A stretch of DNA of 42,505 bases from Fidelibacterota bacterium (GTDB lineage: Bacteria; Fidelibacterota; UBA2242), in the NCBI GenBank assembly GCA_016783665.1, contig JADHWC010000011.1, positions 1-42,505 of the forward strand. Direction: 5' to 3'. Positions 1 to 12,200 of this stretch are shown here, piece by piece. The notes under the pieces were generated by a model that had not been told where the DNA came from, did no database searches, and saw only the letters and a list, made by a program, of their open reading frames with translations. The position numbers and the translations under genes were made by a program. The number at the start of each line of letters is the position of its first letter. Within the stretch, counting starts at the first letter, position 1.

Positions 1-987
1 GGTATGTTTATAGAGTTGATTCAATATTACTTCCGGGATAACGTCTCTTTTAAATTCAATTACAACTCGAATACCTTCCTTGTCGGACTCGTCACGTATA
101 TCGGAAATCCCCTCCACAATTTTATCTCGGACAAGATCAGCTATTTTTTCTATCAGCCTGGCTTTATTGACCTGATAAGGAATTTCAGTAATAATGATGC
201 TGTCATTACCAACCTTAGCTGTCTCCACAAATGCCTGCGCGCGAATTTTGATAATACCCTTACCTGTTTCATAAGCGCTTTTAATGCCTTCTCTGCCAAG
301 GATCATTGCCCTGGTCGGAAAATCGGGTCCCTTTACAATCTCCATCAGATCCTGTATCGTCGCTTCGGGATTTTCAACAAGATAGACGATAGCATTTGCA
401 ATTTCCGTTAAATTGTGAGGCGGGATGTTTGTCGCCATGCCGACGGCGATACCGCTGGCTCCGTTGACCAATAAAAGGGGAATGGCTGTTGGAAGCACCA
501 TGGGTTCTTTTAAAGAGTCATCAAAATTTGGGGCGAACCTGACTGTCTCCTTGTCAATATCTTTCATTAACTCGCTTGAAATTCGGCTCATTCTTGCCTC
601 GGTGTACCGCATTGCGGCAGCATTATCCCCATCTATTGAACCAAAGTTGCCCTGCCCGTCAACCAGTGGATATCGAAGCGAAAATTCCTGTGCCATACGA
701 ACAAGCGAATCGTAAACCGCAGCATCGCCATGAGGATGATATTTACCCATAACTTCTCCGACGATACGCGCACATTTTTTAGTTGGTCGGTTATATGTCA
801 GACCAAGATCAGACATGCCATACAGAATCCGGCGGTGAACCGGTTTCAAACCGTCCCTGACATCCGGAAGAGCTCGTGAAACTATAACCGACATGGAATA
901 GTCAAGGTAAGAATCCCGCATCTCTTCATCGATATTTACCGTAATAATCTTATTTCTTTGAAACTCTATATTTACTTGCTTGCTCAT
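1..987 (-). CDS. gyrA: DNA gyrase subunit A, 3' part missing (window edge)
   Basis: This is the N-terminal 329 residues of the DNA cleavage/religation subunit of gyrase, read leftward off the window; the ORF track misses it because no stop is present. I translated it from the ATG at 987. Visible landmarks are [20 protein letters not shown], the winged-helix/QRDR stretch [13 protein letters not shown], and [11 protein letters not shown] with the catalytic tyrosine at about residue 128. The QRDR position equivalent to E. coli Ser83 is alanine (about residue 89). Only 3 bases separate it from the gyrB stop, so the two are surely cotranscribed. GyrA and not ParC is favoured by the direct coupling to gyrB; the discriminating C-terminal GyrA box lies outside the window. 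Confidence 0.96.
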   Translation of the reverse strand, partial: MSKQVNIEFQRNKIITVNIDEEMRDSYLDYSMSVIVSRALPDVRDGLKPVHRRILYGMSDLGLTYNRPTKKCARIVGEVMGKYHPHGDAAVYDSLVRMAQEFSLRYPLVDGQGNFGSIDGDNAAAMRYTEARMSRISSELMKDIDKETVRFAPNFDDSLKEPMVLPTAIPLLLVNGASGIAVGMATNIPPHNLTEIANAIVYLVENPEATIQDLMEIVKGPDFPTRAMILGREGIKSAYETGKGIIKIRAQAFVETAKVGNDSIIITEIPYQVNKARLIEKIADLVRDKIVEGISDIRDESDKEGIRVVIEFKRDVIPEVILNQLYKHT

Positions 988-990
988 TGT

Positions 991-3193
<2,203 letters not shown>

Positions 3194-3194
<1 letters not shown>

Positions 3195-4309
3195 TATGAA
3201 AATCCTATTGGTAAACCAAATGTCTTTACATTATATTTTTTAAAATCAAAACCATACTTTTTGAAAGCGGTAATGTCTGCTGTCGTTACAAGCGTCTGGT
3301 TCTGTTGTCCAACCTCTTTTAGAATATTCATACAATGGGTTACGTCTAACATTGCAAACAAATCATCCAGCAGGAATATAACTTTCTCGTTAATGTTCTT
3401 CTCAATATAAATACCCTCTGACATCTTTAGCGAAACCAGAAGAATTTTATGTTCACCATGAGATCCTATAAAACGAATATCTCTATCACCAAATAGTAAC
3501 AAAAGATGATCCAAATGGGGACCGGTTCCAGTGCGCCCGAATAATATATCTTTTTCAAATTTAGCTGCCAGCTTTTCTCTAAATACGTTTTTAAAATTCT
3601 CTAAATCAACATTAATATTTGGATTTATTTTTACTGAAACTTCTTTATTAAAATGTGATGTTTTCTTGAATACTTCTTTTAATACAAGGTTAAAGGACTC
3701 TATACATTCACTTCTTTTTCTTTGAATTGTATAAGCATAATCTATGAGAATTTCGTCAATCGTCTCTATATATTTATCATATTTGTTTATTCTTTTTTCT
3801 CTATATTTATTCAGCAAAATATTTCTTTGATATATATACTTCTTATATTCCATTAAAGCTATAAGATATTCTTTATTAATCTGTGCTAAAATACGATCAA
3901 TAAAATTTCTTCTGATTAACGGACCACCCTCTGTGATTTTTTGTGTTCCGGGAGATAATATAATTACCGGAATTTTGCCAATTATATCTGTTTTTTTCTT
4001 TAATTCGTTCTTGTTCAGGAAAACCTTTTTACCCTCATGTCTTGAATAGTTTAAGTTTACTGAAATTTCTTTTTTTTTTGAATTGGTAAATTGTCCAAAA
4101 ATTTGAAAATAATCCTGTTTATTTTTAATAACATCAGCATCGCTACCAGCACGGAAACTTTTTGTCAATGATAAAAAATGGATTGCTTCTAACAGCGTTG
4201 TCTTACCTGTTCCGTTATCACCATAAATTATATTCAGATTATCATTAAATTCAAAAAAACCATTATCATAGTTTCTGAAATAATTCAGTTTTAGCGTTTT
4301 TAATTTCAT
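3194..4309 (-). CDS. recF: DNA replication and repair protein RecF
   Basis: SMC-like ATPase that helps load RecA at gapped DNA with RecO and RecR; 371 residues, normal length. The N-terminus MKLKTLKLNYFRNYD is typical, followed by Walker A GDNGTGKTTLLEAIHF (about residues 31-46). Near the C-terminus are GTGPHLDHLL, an ABC-signature region reading GSHGEHKILLVSLK where many homologues have SQGQQR or SRGQLK, and Walker B VIFLLDDLFAMLD. The signature is therefore divergent but its serine and glycine are kept. The ATG at 4309 has no clear Shine-Dalgarno sequence and lies 62 bases after dnaN. The gene is lysine- and AT-rich like dnaN, its neighbour in the replication series. Confidence 0.95.
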
Positions 4310-4371
4310 AAAAATTGTGAACTTTTTTCGGTTTATCTAAATATATCAGATAAGAAAAAAATTTGTTTCTA

Positions 4372-5487
4372 TTATTCATTCAATCGTATTGGCATTATAA
4401 GCATGGTAAGTTCTTCGTTTTCACCTTGCTGATCAGGTAAAACGAGACAAGCGCTTATTGCGGATTTTAATTTTAATATCACTCTTTCAGTATCTATGTT
4501 TCGTAGAATTTCTTTGAAATATTCTGCGTTATAACCAATAACCATTTCATCACCACTATACTCTGCTTCCAATTCTTCATCGGCGGATGTTCTTGACTCC
4601 TGGTTTATCGTTGATACTTTTGATAGTTCTTTACTAACAGAAAGAGATATCTGATGGGTTGTCTTATTTGAAAAAATAATTACACGTCTTAACGTCGCAA
4701 GTAGATGATTTACATCAGTAATAACTATTTTATCATTATCCTTTGGAATAACACTTCTAAAATCCGGAAAATGTTCATCAATAATCCTTGAATAAATTAC
4801 CGTAGAGTCTAATTCAACTTTTATATGGTTTTCGCTAATCGAAAGCAAAGTGGTGCCTTTATTATCAAGATATCCCAATAATAAATTTAAAAATTTTGTT
4901 GGAATTATTACATCGCCTTCAAATTCTTCGTTATTGAAGTCTTTTCTAATTATACATACAAGTCTGTGCCCATCTGTTGATACAGCACTTATTTCATTGT
5001 GTTTAATCTGAAATAAAACTCCCATAAGCGCAGGTTTTATTTCATCTTTACTGACTGAAACTAGTGTTTTTTGGATCATTCGTCTCAAAATAATATTTTC
5101 TATTTTGATGTTATTGAAATTAGTTATTTTTGGAACAGATGGAAATTCTTCCCCCGGACGCCCCATTATCTCAAAAATTCCTTTACCGGATTTTAATATT
5201 ACACCTCCTTCTTCAGTTGCTGTAATATAAATATCACCTTCTTCGGCTTCATTAACTATATCTAAAATAATCCTGGTAGGTATTGCAACAGATCCATTTT
5301 CATATTCGTTGATATCCAGTGTAGTATTCATTGTAATTTCAATATCAGATGATCTGAGAGATAGACGACTATCATTAACCTCAAAAAGTATACTATTTAA
5401 GATTGGCATAGTTGATCGAGTAGGCGAAACTTTTGATATTTTTTGAATGTGTGTAAGGAGGATATTTTTATCGACGGATAATTGCAT
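4372..5487 (-). CDS. dnaN: DNA polymerase III beta subunit (sliding clamp)
   Basis: Ring-shaped processivity clamp, 371 residues, the standard length for three-domain beta clamps. Recognisable segments are LSVDKNILLTHIQKISKVSPTR at the N-terminus, the domain-1 stretch LSLRSSDIEITMNT, GRPGEEFPSVPK, the domain-2 VSTDGHRLVC, and a C-terminus LTMLIMPIRLNE resembling the usual ..YLIMPMRL. The start ATG at 5487 is preceded by AAGGAG nine bases upstream. It opens the dnaN-recF-dciA-gyrB-gyrA series but is not next to dnaA: surA-type genes, mfd, mnmG, mnmE and yidC lie between. Its own promoter is expected in the AT-rich gap 5488-5774, which also carries two DnaA-box-like sequences. Confidence 0.97.
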   Translation of the reverse strand: MQLSVDKNILLTHIQKISKVSPTRSTMPILNSILFEVNDSRLSLRSSDIEITMNTTLDINEYENGSVAIPTRIILDIVNEAEEGDIYITATEEGGVILKSGKGIFEIMGRPGEEFPSVPKITNFNNIKIENIILRRMIQKTLVSVSKDEIKPALMGVLFQIKHNEISAVSTDGHRLVCIIRKDFNNEEFEGDVIIPTKFLNLLLGYLDNKGTTLLSISENHIKVELDSTVIYSRIIDEHFPDFRSVIPKDNDKIVITDVNHLLATLRRVIIFSNKTTHQISLSVSKELSKVSTINQESRTSADEELEAEYSGDEMVIGYNAEYFKEILRNIDTERVILKLKSAISACLVLPDQQGENEELTMLIMPIRLNE

Positions 5488-5774
5488 TTTTTAGTACTCC
5501 TTATAAAATATTTTAACAACAGGTAATTTTACCAAAATATAGGTGTTTTTACAAGACATTTTAACACATAAAAACAGATATTATTAATAAAATAGTATTT
5601 GGAATAATATAAAGATTTTTATATTTATATATATGTTAGTTTGTTGATAAAGTGGCATCACACCTGTATATCACATAAAATAATTCAAATAAAACACTGT
5701 GTTTAGTTTGTTGATAACTCTCGCTTATTTATTTATTATTATTATTTTACCATTTCATTAAAATAAATAACAAA
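5488..5774 (-). promoter_or_regulatory. AT-rich dnaN upstream region with DnaA-box-like repeats
   Basis: A 287-base gap, extremely AT-rich, between the dnaN start and the 3' end of the SurA-type gene. It contains a perfect 15-base direct repeat, TTAGTTTGTTGATAA, at 5636-5650 and 5703-5717 (67-base period). Each copy ends in TGTTGATAA, the same 9-mer that clusters beside dnaA and is one base from the E. coli DnaA box. The rest is A/T runs such as TTTATTTATTATTATTATTTT. I see no clean -35/-10 pair. A role in DnaA control of dnaN, or as a second origin module, is inference. Confidence 0.55.
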
Positions 5775-7034
5775 TTATGAACCTATTCTCATCTCTATAT
5801 TAAATTTTGAGCGGAGTTCTTTGAGCCACTCCTCGTATAATTGAGTTTTTTTATATTCTAACGCCCAGTGTTCAATAGTAGTCCAAGAATCATCGTAAAC
5901 ACCATTTAACTTAAGAATATGATATCCCAGATCGGTTTTGAATACAGAACTAACTCTTCCTGTTTTAATTGTGTCTAATACAGATAAAAACTTTTGTTGC
6001 TGAATCTGGTTTTTAGGTATTCGCTGAATTCTTCCCCTATTTATTTTTACGTCGGGCGCATCACTATAAATTACCGCAGCTGAATCAAAAGAAAATTTAT
6101 TACTTATCAATAAATTTCTAACATATTCTATATGATTTTCAATTGATTCAATATTTCTATCAGAAATTTCCGGTTTGATTAAAATATGGCGAACATTTAT
6201 ATTTTCACCTTTTCGATCCAGTAGTTGTATAATATGATAGCCAAAATCGGTTTTTATAACGTTACTAATCTCTTTAATCTGAAGAGAAAAAGCCACCTCT
6301 TCAAATTCTTTAATAAAACCTCCTCGTACAATATAACCAAGATCACCACCATAAGCGGCGCTTGCAGGATCATCTGAATATTTATTAGCAAGTTCAGAAA
6401 AATCACCACCTTGTTTTAAAATATTCACCAAAGAATCTGCGGTAAAACGGGCTTTATTTTCTTCTTTAATACCGGGTTTTATATGAAAGAGTATCTGACT
6501 AAAATCAAGTGTAGGAGGTACTTCAGGTATACTGTCCTTAAAGGTATTATAAAATTTTTCTATTTCACGCCGGGTGATATTTATTTGGCTAAATTTTTCA
6601 TTTCTAAGTTTTTCAACAATCAGGCGATTTTTTATTATTGGACGATAATCTCGTTTTATTTTTGTTAGAGGGTTTCCTAATATTTTCTCGGCATTTTCTT
6701 TGGATCCAGCCTGATAAATTATATTCTCGATCTGTTGGTTTAACATGCTTTCAACTTCACGATCCTTGACTTCAATAGTTTCAATTTTTGCCTGTTCGAG
6801 AAGTATATTCTCATCTATTAATGCATTTAAGGATTGTTGTACCAGTTGATTATATGTTTCGATATTCTTCGATGGGTTGATGCCGATCTGAGATGCACTT
6901 AATCTGGCGAATTGATCAACCTCGCTTTTAAGAATAATATTTTCACCGACTATAACGGCTATTCCATCTAATAATTCTTGGGAATAAACCAAAGTTAACA
7001 GGATGGAGAGTAAGAGAAAAAATTGTTTTTTCAT
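5775..7034 (-). CDS. surA: SurA-like periplasmic peptidyl-prolyl isomerase/chaperone
   Basis: A 419-residue protein with a Sec signal peptide (MKKQFFLLLSILLTLVYSQ), a SurA N-terminal chaperone region (VIVGENIILKSEVDQFA) and two parvulin (PpiC) domains. The first runs from about residue 175 with LKQGGDFSELANKYSDDPASAAYGGDLGYI and FGYHIIQLLDRK; the second follows at NVRHILIKP and ends with LGYHILKL. This is the SurA layout: outer-membrane protein folding in the periplasm. The start overlaps the upstream gene by four bases (ATGA), so translation is coupled. Third of three consecutive parvulin-type genes after mfd; this is the one with full SurA architecture. The symbol is assigned by architecture, so orthology to E. 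coli surA is likely rather than certain. Confidence 0.86.
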   Translation of the reverse strand: MKKQFFLLLSILLTLVYSQELLDGIAVIVGENIILKSEVDQFARLSASQIGINPSKNIETYNQLVQQSLNALIDENILLEQAKIETIEVKDREVESMLNQQIENIIYQAGSKENAEKILGNPLTKIKRDYRPIIKNRLIVEKLRNEKFSQINITRREIEKFYNTFKDSIPEVPPTLDFSQILFHIKPGIKEENKARFTADSLVNILKQGGDFSELANKYSDDPASAAYGGDLGYIVRGGFIKEFEEVAFSLQIKEISNVIKTDFGYHIIQLLDRKGENINVRHILIKPEISDRNIESIENHIEYVRNLLISNKFSFDSAAVIYSDAPDVKINRGRIQRIPKNQIQQQKFLSVLDTIKTGRVSSVFKTDLGYHILKLNGVYDDSWTTIEHWALEYKKTQLYEEWLKELRSKFNIEMRIGS

Positions 7035-7870
7035 GGGTTTCTATTCCAATCTAATATATTTTCATATTTTATTTCAAAATCAGATGAGCGAATCAGGCTA
7101 TCAACTAATACATTATAGTTTTCCTGAATCTTTATTTGAGTTATTCGTTGCAATATTTCATCACGAACATCATCTATGGGGCGAATAGTTCCCGCCCTGG
7201 AACGGGATAAAACCTCAATAATATGATATCCATAATCGGAGGGAATGGGACCAAAAAGATTTCTGGGTGTGGTATCAAAAATAGTTTTATCTATTTCTTT
7301 AATAGATTCCCCTTTTCTTATGATTTTCTTTTCAAAGGAGTATTTCAAAAACAATCGATCTGTTTCTTTATGATTTCTTGAACGCAGGATTTTTTTAATT
7401 CTATTTGCTTCATCAAAATCATCTACAAATATGTGTGATACCCTTGCTTCATCAACGTCGCGTTTAAAACTTTTACGATTCTTAAAATAATAATCTCTGA
7501 TTTCATTTTCACTAACAGAAATATTTGACTGGAGAAGGTAATGAATGTAAGAATCAATAATTATTTCTTTTTTATAGCTTTGAACCTTATAGGCAATAGA
7601 TTCATCCCTGTCAAAATGGTATTTCTCTGCATGTTGGAAAATAATTTCATTTTTAACCCATGAAGATATAACAGATTTTACAAAATCTTCATCGACGAAT
7701 TTAGAATTATCAATATCGGGAAGCATTTGCAGCAAGTTGCTTTTTGTAAGGTAAGCGTTGTTGACACGAGCAATGTAATTAACGGGTTTGATGTCACGGC
7801 CACAGAACGAAAACAATAATAATACAACAAAAAAATTGTGTCTTTTCACGAAACCTGTACCTCTTTTCAT
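7031..7870 (-). CDS. parvulin-type peptidyl-prolyl isomerase, probably exported
   Basis: A 279-residue protein with a hydrophobic N-terminal segment (NFFVVLLLFSFCGRD), a SurA-N-like helical region and one C-terminal parvulin-like domain recognisable from ARVSHIFVDDFDEANRI, NLFGPIPSDYGYHIIEVL. The cysteine after the hydrophobic stretch suggests a lipoprotein, but the preceding FSF is not a good lipobox, so simple secretion or membrane anchoring is also possible. Overlaps of four bases on both sides (with the 463-residue parvulin gene upstream and surA downstream) show tight coupling. It probably works with its two neighbours in envelope protein folding; a specific client cannot be deduced. Some family members keep chaperone function without isomerase activity, and catalytic residues were not verified here. 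Confidence 0.72.
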   Translation of the reverse strand: MKRGTGFVKRHNFFVVLLLFSFCGRDIKPVNYIARVNNAYLTKSNLLQMLPDIDNSKFVDEDFVKSVISSWVKNEIIFQHAEKYHFDRDESIAYKVQSYKKEIIIDSYIHYLLQSNISVSENEIRDYYFKNRKSFKRDVDEARVSHIFVDDFDEANRIKKILRSRNHKETDRLFLKYSFEKKIIRKGESIKEIDKTIFDTTPRNLFGPIPSDYGYHIIEVLSRSRAGTIRPIDDVRDEILQRITQIKIQENYNVLVDSLIRSSDFEIKYENILDWNRNP

Positions 7871-9258
7871 ATATTTAATAATGATACATTAATTTCATAC
7901 GTATATTTATGTCTCAGCGATTGGATAAGTTCCAGCTCAATAGATTTGTATGAGGATTTTTTATAATCGGATAAAACACGATGTTTTATTGTATCAAAAG
8001 GACTAGGCTCAGATTTCTTTATATTTAGTACTTTTATAATTGAAAAACCTTTTCCCGAAGGAACTAGCTCCGGGTAAACAGCACCAAGCTCTGTTGATTT
8101 TGCGCACTTACCAATTCCGGCATAAAGGTCAGATGTAATATACCCGAGATAACCTTTTTGTGGTTTATTAAGAAAGCGTTCAGTGTATTTATCAGATAAA
8201 GATTTATAATCAGGGGATTGTTTTGCTTTTAATAAAACGTTTTCTGCCTTTTTTCTATCTTTTATGAATATTTCATGAACTTCATAAAGCGGTTTTGACA
8301 TGTATAAAACATTTTTATTCTGTTCATAAAACGTTTTTAGACGACCGTTATTTATATCAACTTTATTAGAAATTTCGTTTCGTTTATAGGAGTTATAGAG
8401 CAGATCATACTGTTTATCTAAAAGTTTCTGTTTAAAATCGGGAGCTCTGTCTAATTTTCGTTTTATTGATTTTTTTATAATTAGATCATTTATGATGACC
8501 TTTTCAATGGTTGTTTTTAAAGTGGGCGCATGTGATAACCTGCTCGGTATATTATAGGGATAATTTTTTGATCTTGATAAAAAGTCGCGCACACCCAAAT
8601 CGGTACCGTTTAATGAATAAAGTGCGGGTTTAAAATCCAACTCTCGTAAAATTATTTCTGAAACAGATGTTGGGATATTATTTTTAGAAAATGTTTTATA
8701 TTTTTTAAAATATTCTTTTGCAAGGCTGTCGATAGCGGAATCAGAAATTAACAGACGGTATTCCGTTATTAAGTTGTCAATCGTAGTGATATAAGCGCGC
8801 CGAATATTTTTTTCATAGGTGCCTGACAAATGGTTTTTAAGAACGGGTAGATATTCATTAAAAGTATAGGTCTCTTTACGTACCGGATTAAGATTTTCAT
8901 ATTCTCCCAGAAGAAGATCCTTTGTTATGATTGTATCGAGGATCGTCCGGTCAAAAAACATATTATACAACAACTGGTTCTTGTTGTTTTTCATTCTTTT
9001 TTGAAAACCGGGGTCGTTCCGGTGGCCCTTTTTAATAGCATCATATATTATTAGTTGGCGCTCAATAAATTGATTTACTTTTTCTTGCTTATCCTTAGTA
9101 GATAATAATTTAAAGGTATAATTTGGAACAAATGAATAAAAATCATCGAGTGAAAACCACCAATGTTCAATTTTAAGAAATTTATTCTGATTGTTACTAC
9201 CGCAAAATGTTATAAATAGAACAAAAACAAGAGAAACATTTTTTAAAAATTTTATCAA
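7867..9258 (-). CDS. divergent parvulin-domain envelope protein
   Basis: A 463-residue protein with an N-terminal hydrophobic segment ending in FITFCGSN (the same FCG ending as its neighbour), a long lysine-rich helical body, and a degenerate parvulin domain near the C-terminus: PLYEVHEIFIKDRKKAENVL, YKSLSDKYTERFLNKPQKGYLGYI, and GFSIIKVLNIK. This domain order (SurA-N-like body followed by one PPIase domain) resembles SurA/PrsA-type folding factors. It is the first of three parvulin-like genes following mfd, starting 18 bases after the mfd stop. The body has no motif I recognise. A role in folding outer-membrane or secreted proteins follows from the family and neighbours, not from residue-level evidence. 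The atypical lipobox leaves the anchoring uncertain. Confidence 0.62.
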   Translation of the reverse strand: MIKFLKNVSLVFVLFITFCGSNNQNKFLKIEHWWFSLDDFYSFVPNYTFKLLSTKDKQEKVNQFIERQLIIYDAIKKGHRNDPGFQKRMKNNKNQLLYNMFFDRTILDTIITKDLLLGEYENLNPVRKETYTFNEYLPVLKNHLSGTYEKNIRRAYITTIDNLITEYRLLISDSAIDSLAKEYFKKYKTFSKNNIPTSVSEIILRELDFKPALYSLNGTDLGVRDFLSRSKNYPYNIPSRLSHAPTLKTTIEKVIINDLIIKKSIKRKLDRAPDFKQKLLDKQYDLLYNSYKRNEISNKVDINNGRLKTFYEQNKNVLYMSKPLYEVHEIFIKDRKKAENVLLKAKQSPDYKSLSDKYTERFLNKPQKGYLGYITSDLYAGIGKCAKSTELGAVYPELVPSGKGFSIIKVLNIKKSEPSPFDTIKHRVLSDYKKSSYKSIELELIQSLRHKYTYEINVSLLNI

Positions 9259-9276
9259 TCCAACCTCATAAAAACG

Positions 9277-12200
9277 CTATAAATTAAGTTTACCTCCAAG
9301 GAGATACAAGAACTGTTTTATTTTTGAGATTCCCCTGTTTTTTTGATAAAACAGGACAAAAAGAAGATCTTTGCTGGGAATAAATTTATGGTAAATGTCA
9401 AGGGCGCCTGATATTTCCTTTAATATTGTTAAAAGTGTACGCGATTCTTTAAAAGGATGGTTGTTCTGAAAGTAGCAATTGCACCGGTTGTTATAAAAAA
9501 CAATCTTATAAATACCCGTTAATGAACAATACATCTTAATAATTGACAGATCAAAAAGATTTTCGCCTTCGGAGGGCAGTTTTCCAAATATGTCCATAAC
9601 CTCTGATTGAATTTGTTGAATATCAGTAATCGTCGTTGTAGAGCAAAGTTTTTTATAATAATTAAGTCGTAGCGATTCAGAAGAAATATACGATTCCGGA
9701 AAATAGGAAGGATAAGGAAAGGTCACGATAACCTCTTCCACAGCAGGGAAAATTTGTTTTTCGGAAACAGCCGTCTTGTCTTTAAGCTCGGACAAAGCAC
9801 CACTCATGATTTTAATATACAAATCGCATCCAACAGCATGAATATTACCGCTTTGTTCTAAGCCGAATACGTTTCCAGCGCCTCTTATTTCTAAATCTTC
9901 AAGGGAGATTGAATACCCCGAACCAAGAGACGTATGTCTCTGTATTGTCTGAAGTCGTTTAATTGCCTGGTGGGATAGCCGCGATGGGTTTGACACGATT
10001 AAATATGCATAAGCTCTTCGATTGTGCCGTCCGACCCGTCCACGTAATTGATAAAGCTGGGACAGACCAAAATTCTGAGCATTGTTTATAAAAATTGTGT
10101 TAGCGTTGGGAATATCAATTCCCGACTCAATGATTGCTGTAGTTACGAGAACATGAATATTGTTATTAATAAAATCAAACATAATGGGCTCAAGAAGTTT
10201 TTCAGGCATTTGTCCGTGGACGAACCGAATGATCAGATCCGGGAACATTTTTTCAAGGGATGCCGCGATCGATGCGATCGTTTTGATTTCATTATGGACA
10301 AAAAACACCTGACCACCGCGGGAAATTTCATTATAAACGGAGCGTACAATAATATTCTTATCAAAGGATATGGTCTCGGTAAATATTGGCAGGCGTTCTT
10401 TAGGCGGGGTGTTTATTAGTGAAAAGTCTCGAGCCCCTATTAATGAGAAATGTAACGATCGGGGGATTGGCGTTGCCGAAAGCGATAAGACATCAATATT
10501 TGCTCTGAATTTTTTAATCCGGTCCTTGTCTTTTACCCCGAATCGGTGTTCTTCGTCTATAATAAGTAATCCCAGGTCTGAAAACTTAATATCTTTTGAA
10601 AGGAGGCGGTGAGTACCAATAACAATATCGATCTTATTGTCGGCTAAGTCTTTTAAAACACGCGGCAGGTCGGCTTTTTTTACGAATCGTGAAAGCAAAG
10701 CGATAGAGATCGGATATTTATTCAGACGTTTTGTAAAAGAGACAAAATGTTGGTCTGCCAATATTGTTGTTGGCGCCAATATAACCACTTGTTTTGAATC
10801 ATTTACCGCCTTAAAAGCGGCGCGGATAGCCACCTCAGTTTTTCCAAAACCAACATCTCCACAAAGCAGGCGATCCAGAGGAAGATCACTTTCCATATCT
10901 TTTTTTATGTCAAGAATTGCTTTCAGCTGGTCGGGTGTTTCTTCGAATGAAAATTCCGCCTCCATGCTCAATTGGAAATCATTGTCTTTTGAGTAAGCAA
11001 AACCGGTTGATTTCAGACGCTTTGAGTATAATTCGATTATTTCTTGCGATACATCTTCAATAGATCGTTTTGTTCGTAGTTTGATGCGATCCCATTCACC
11101 GGATCCGAGTTTAGATAACTTTGGGACAAACCCTCCGGCTGAGCGGTATTTATGCACAACAGTCATTTTTTCAAGAGGAACAAATACTTTACCACCGCCG
11201 TCGTAAGCAATTACCAGACATTCTCGGGTTGAACCAAAGGCAGATACTTTTTTTAATCCAACATATTTACCAATTCCGTAATTGAGGTGTACCAACAAAT
11301 CGTTAACGTTTATTTCATCAGGATTGAAGGTAGAGTGTTGTACATCCTCGGGCAGAAAGTTGAAGGTTTTAGTTTTCCTCTTTTTATCAAAGATGTCTAT
11401 ATCAGTATAGACAAAAAGATTTATATCCGGTATCTCAAAACTGTTAGAAAGGGGCGCGCTGATGATAGAAATTGTTTCGCTTTGCAAAAGCGTTGAAAGC
11501 CTGGATTTCTGACTATTGTTTATACAGAAAAGGAAAATATGTTTTTTCGAGCTGTCGAGACGTAAAGCGCCAACATGTTTTTCAAAAGCGGTTAAGCCTC
11601 GTATTTCTAAAACGGGATACACTACACTATAATGTATATCTGAGGACCAAAGATCGTTTAAATGAATGATGGTTCTCGAAGAAATTTGATCGTGTTTTTC
11701 CAATAAGTTTTTTACACAGTCGTGGTGAATATCGGAGTGAGGTAGTAAAACCAGCGCATCTTCCGGAAGATGGGACAAAAGACCAGATATTTGACCGTCA
11801 GATATTGTTGACGGCGGGCGAATGGAAAAGGTCTTTAATTTTTCTATAGTTAGTTGTGTTTCAACGTCGAATATTCGAATTGAGGAAATCATATCTTCAA
11901 AAAATTCTATTCGTATAGGGCGCTGATGACCGGAAGGAAAAAAATCTACAATATCGCCGCGTACCGCATACTCCATTGGAAATTCAACGGAATATTCTCT
12001 TTGATATTCAAAATGCTGTAACCTGGCAACTAAATTTTCCCTTGTAAAGCGTAATCCGGTTTCTAATAAAACAGATTTTTGTTTGATAAGGGCAGGCGAC
12101 GGAAGACGCTGATCGAGTACTTCGTATGTTGATATGGCAACACAGCGCCTGGTTGATGATAATGTTTGCAGCGCACTATCAACCAGATGAAGATTGATGT

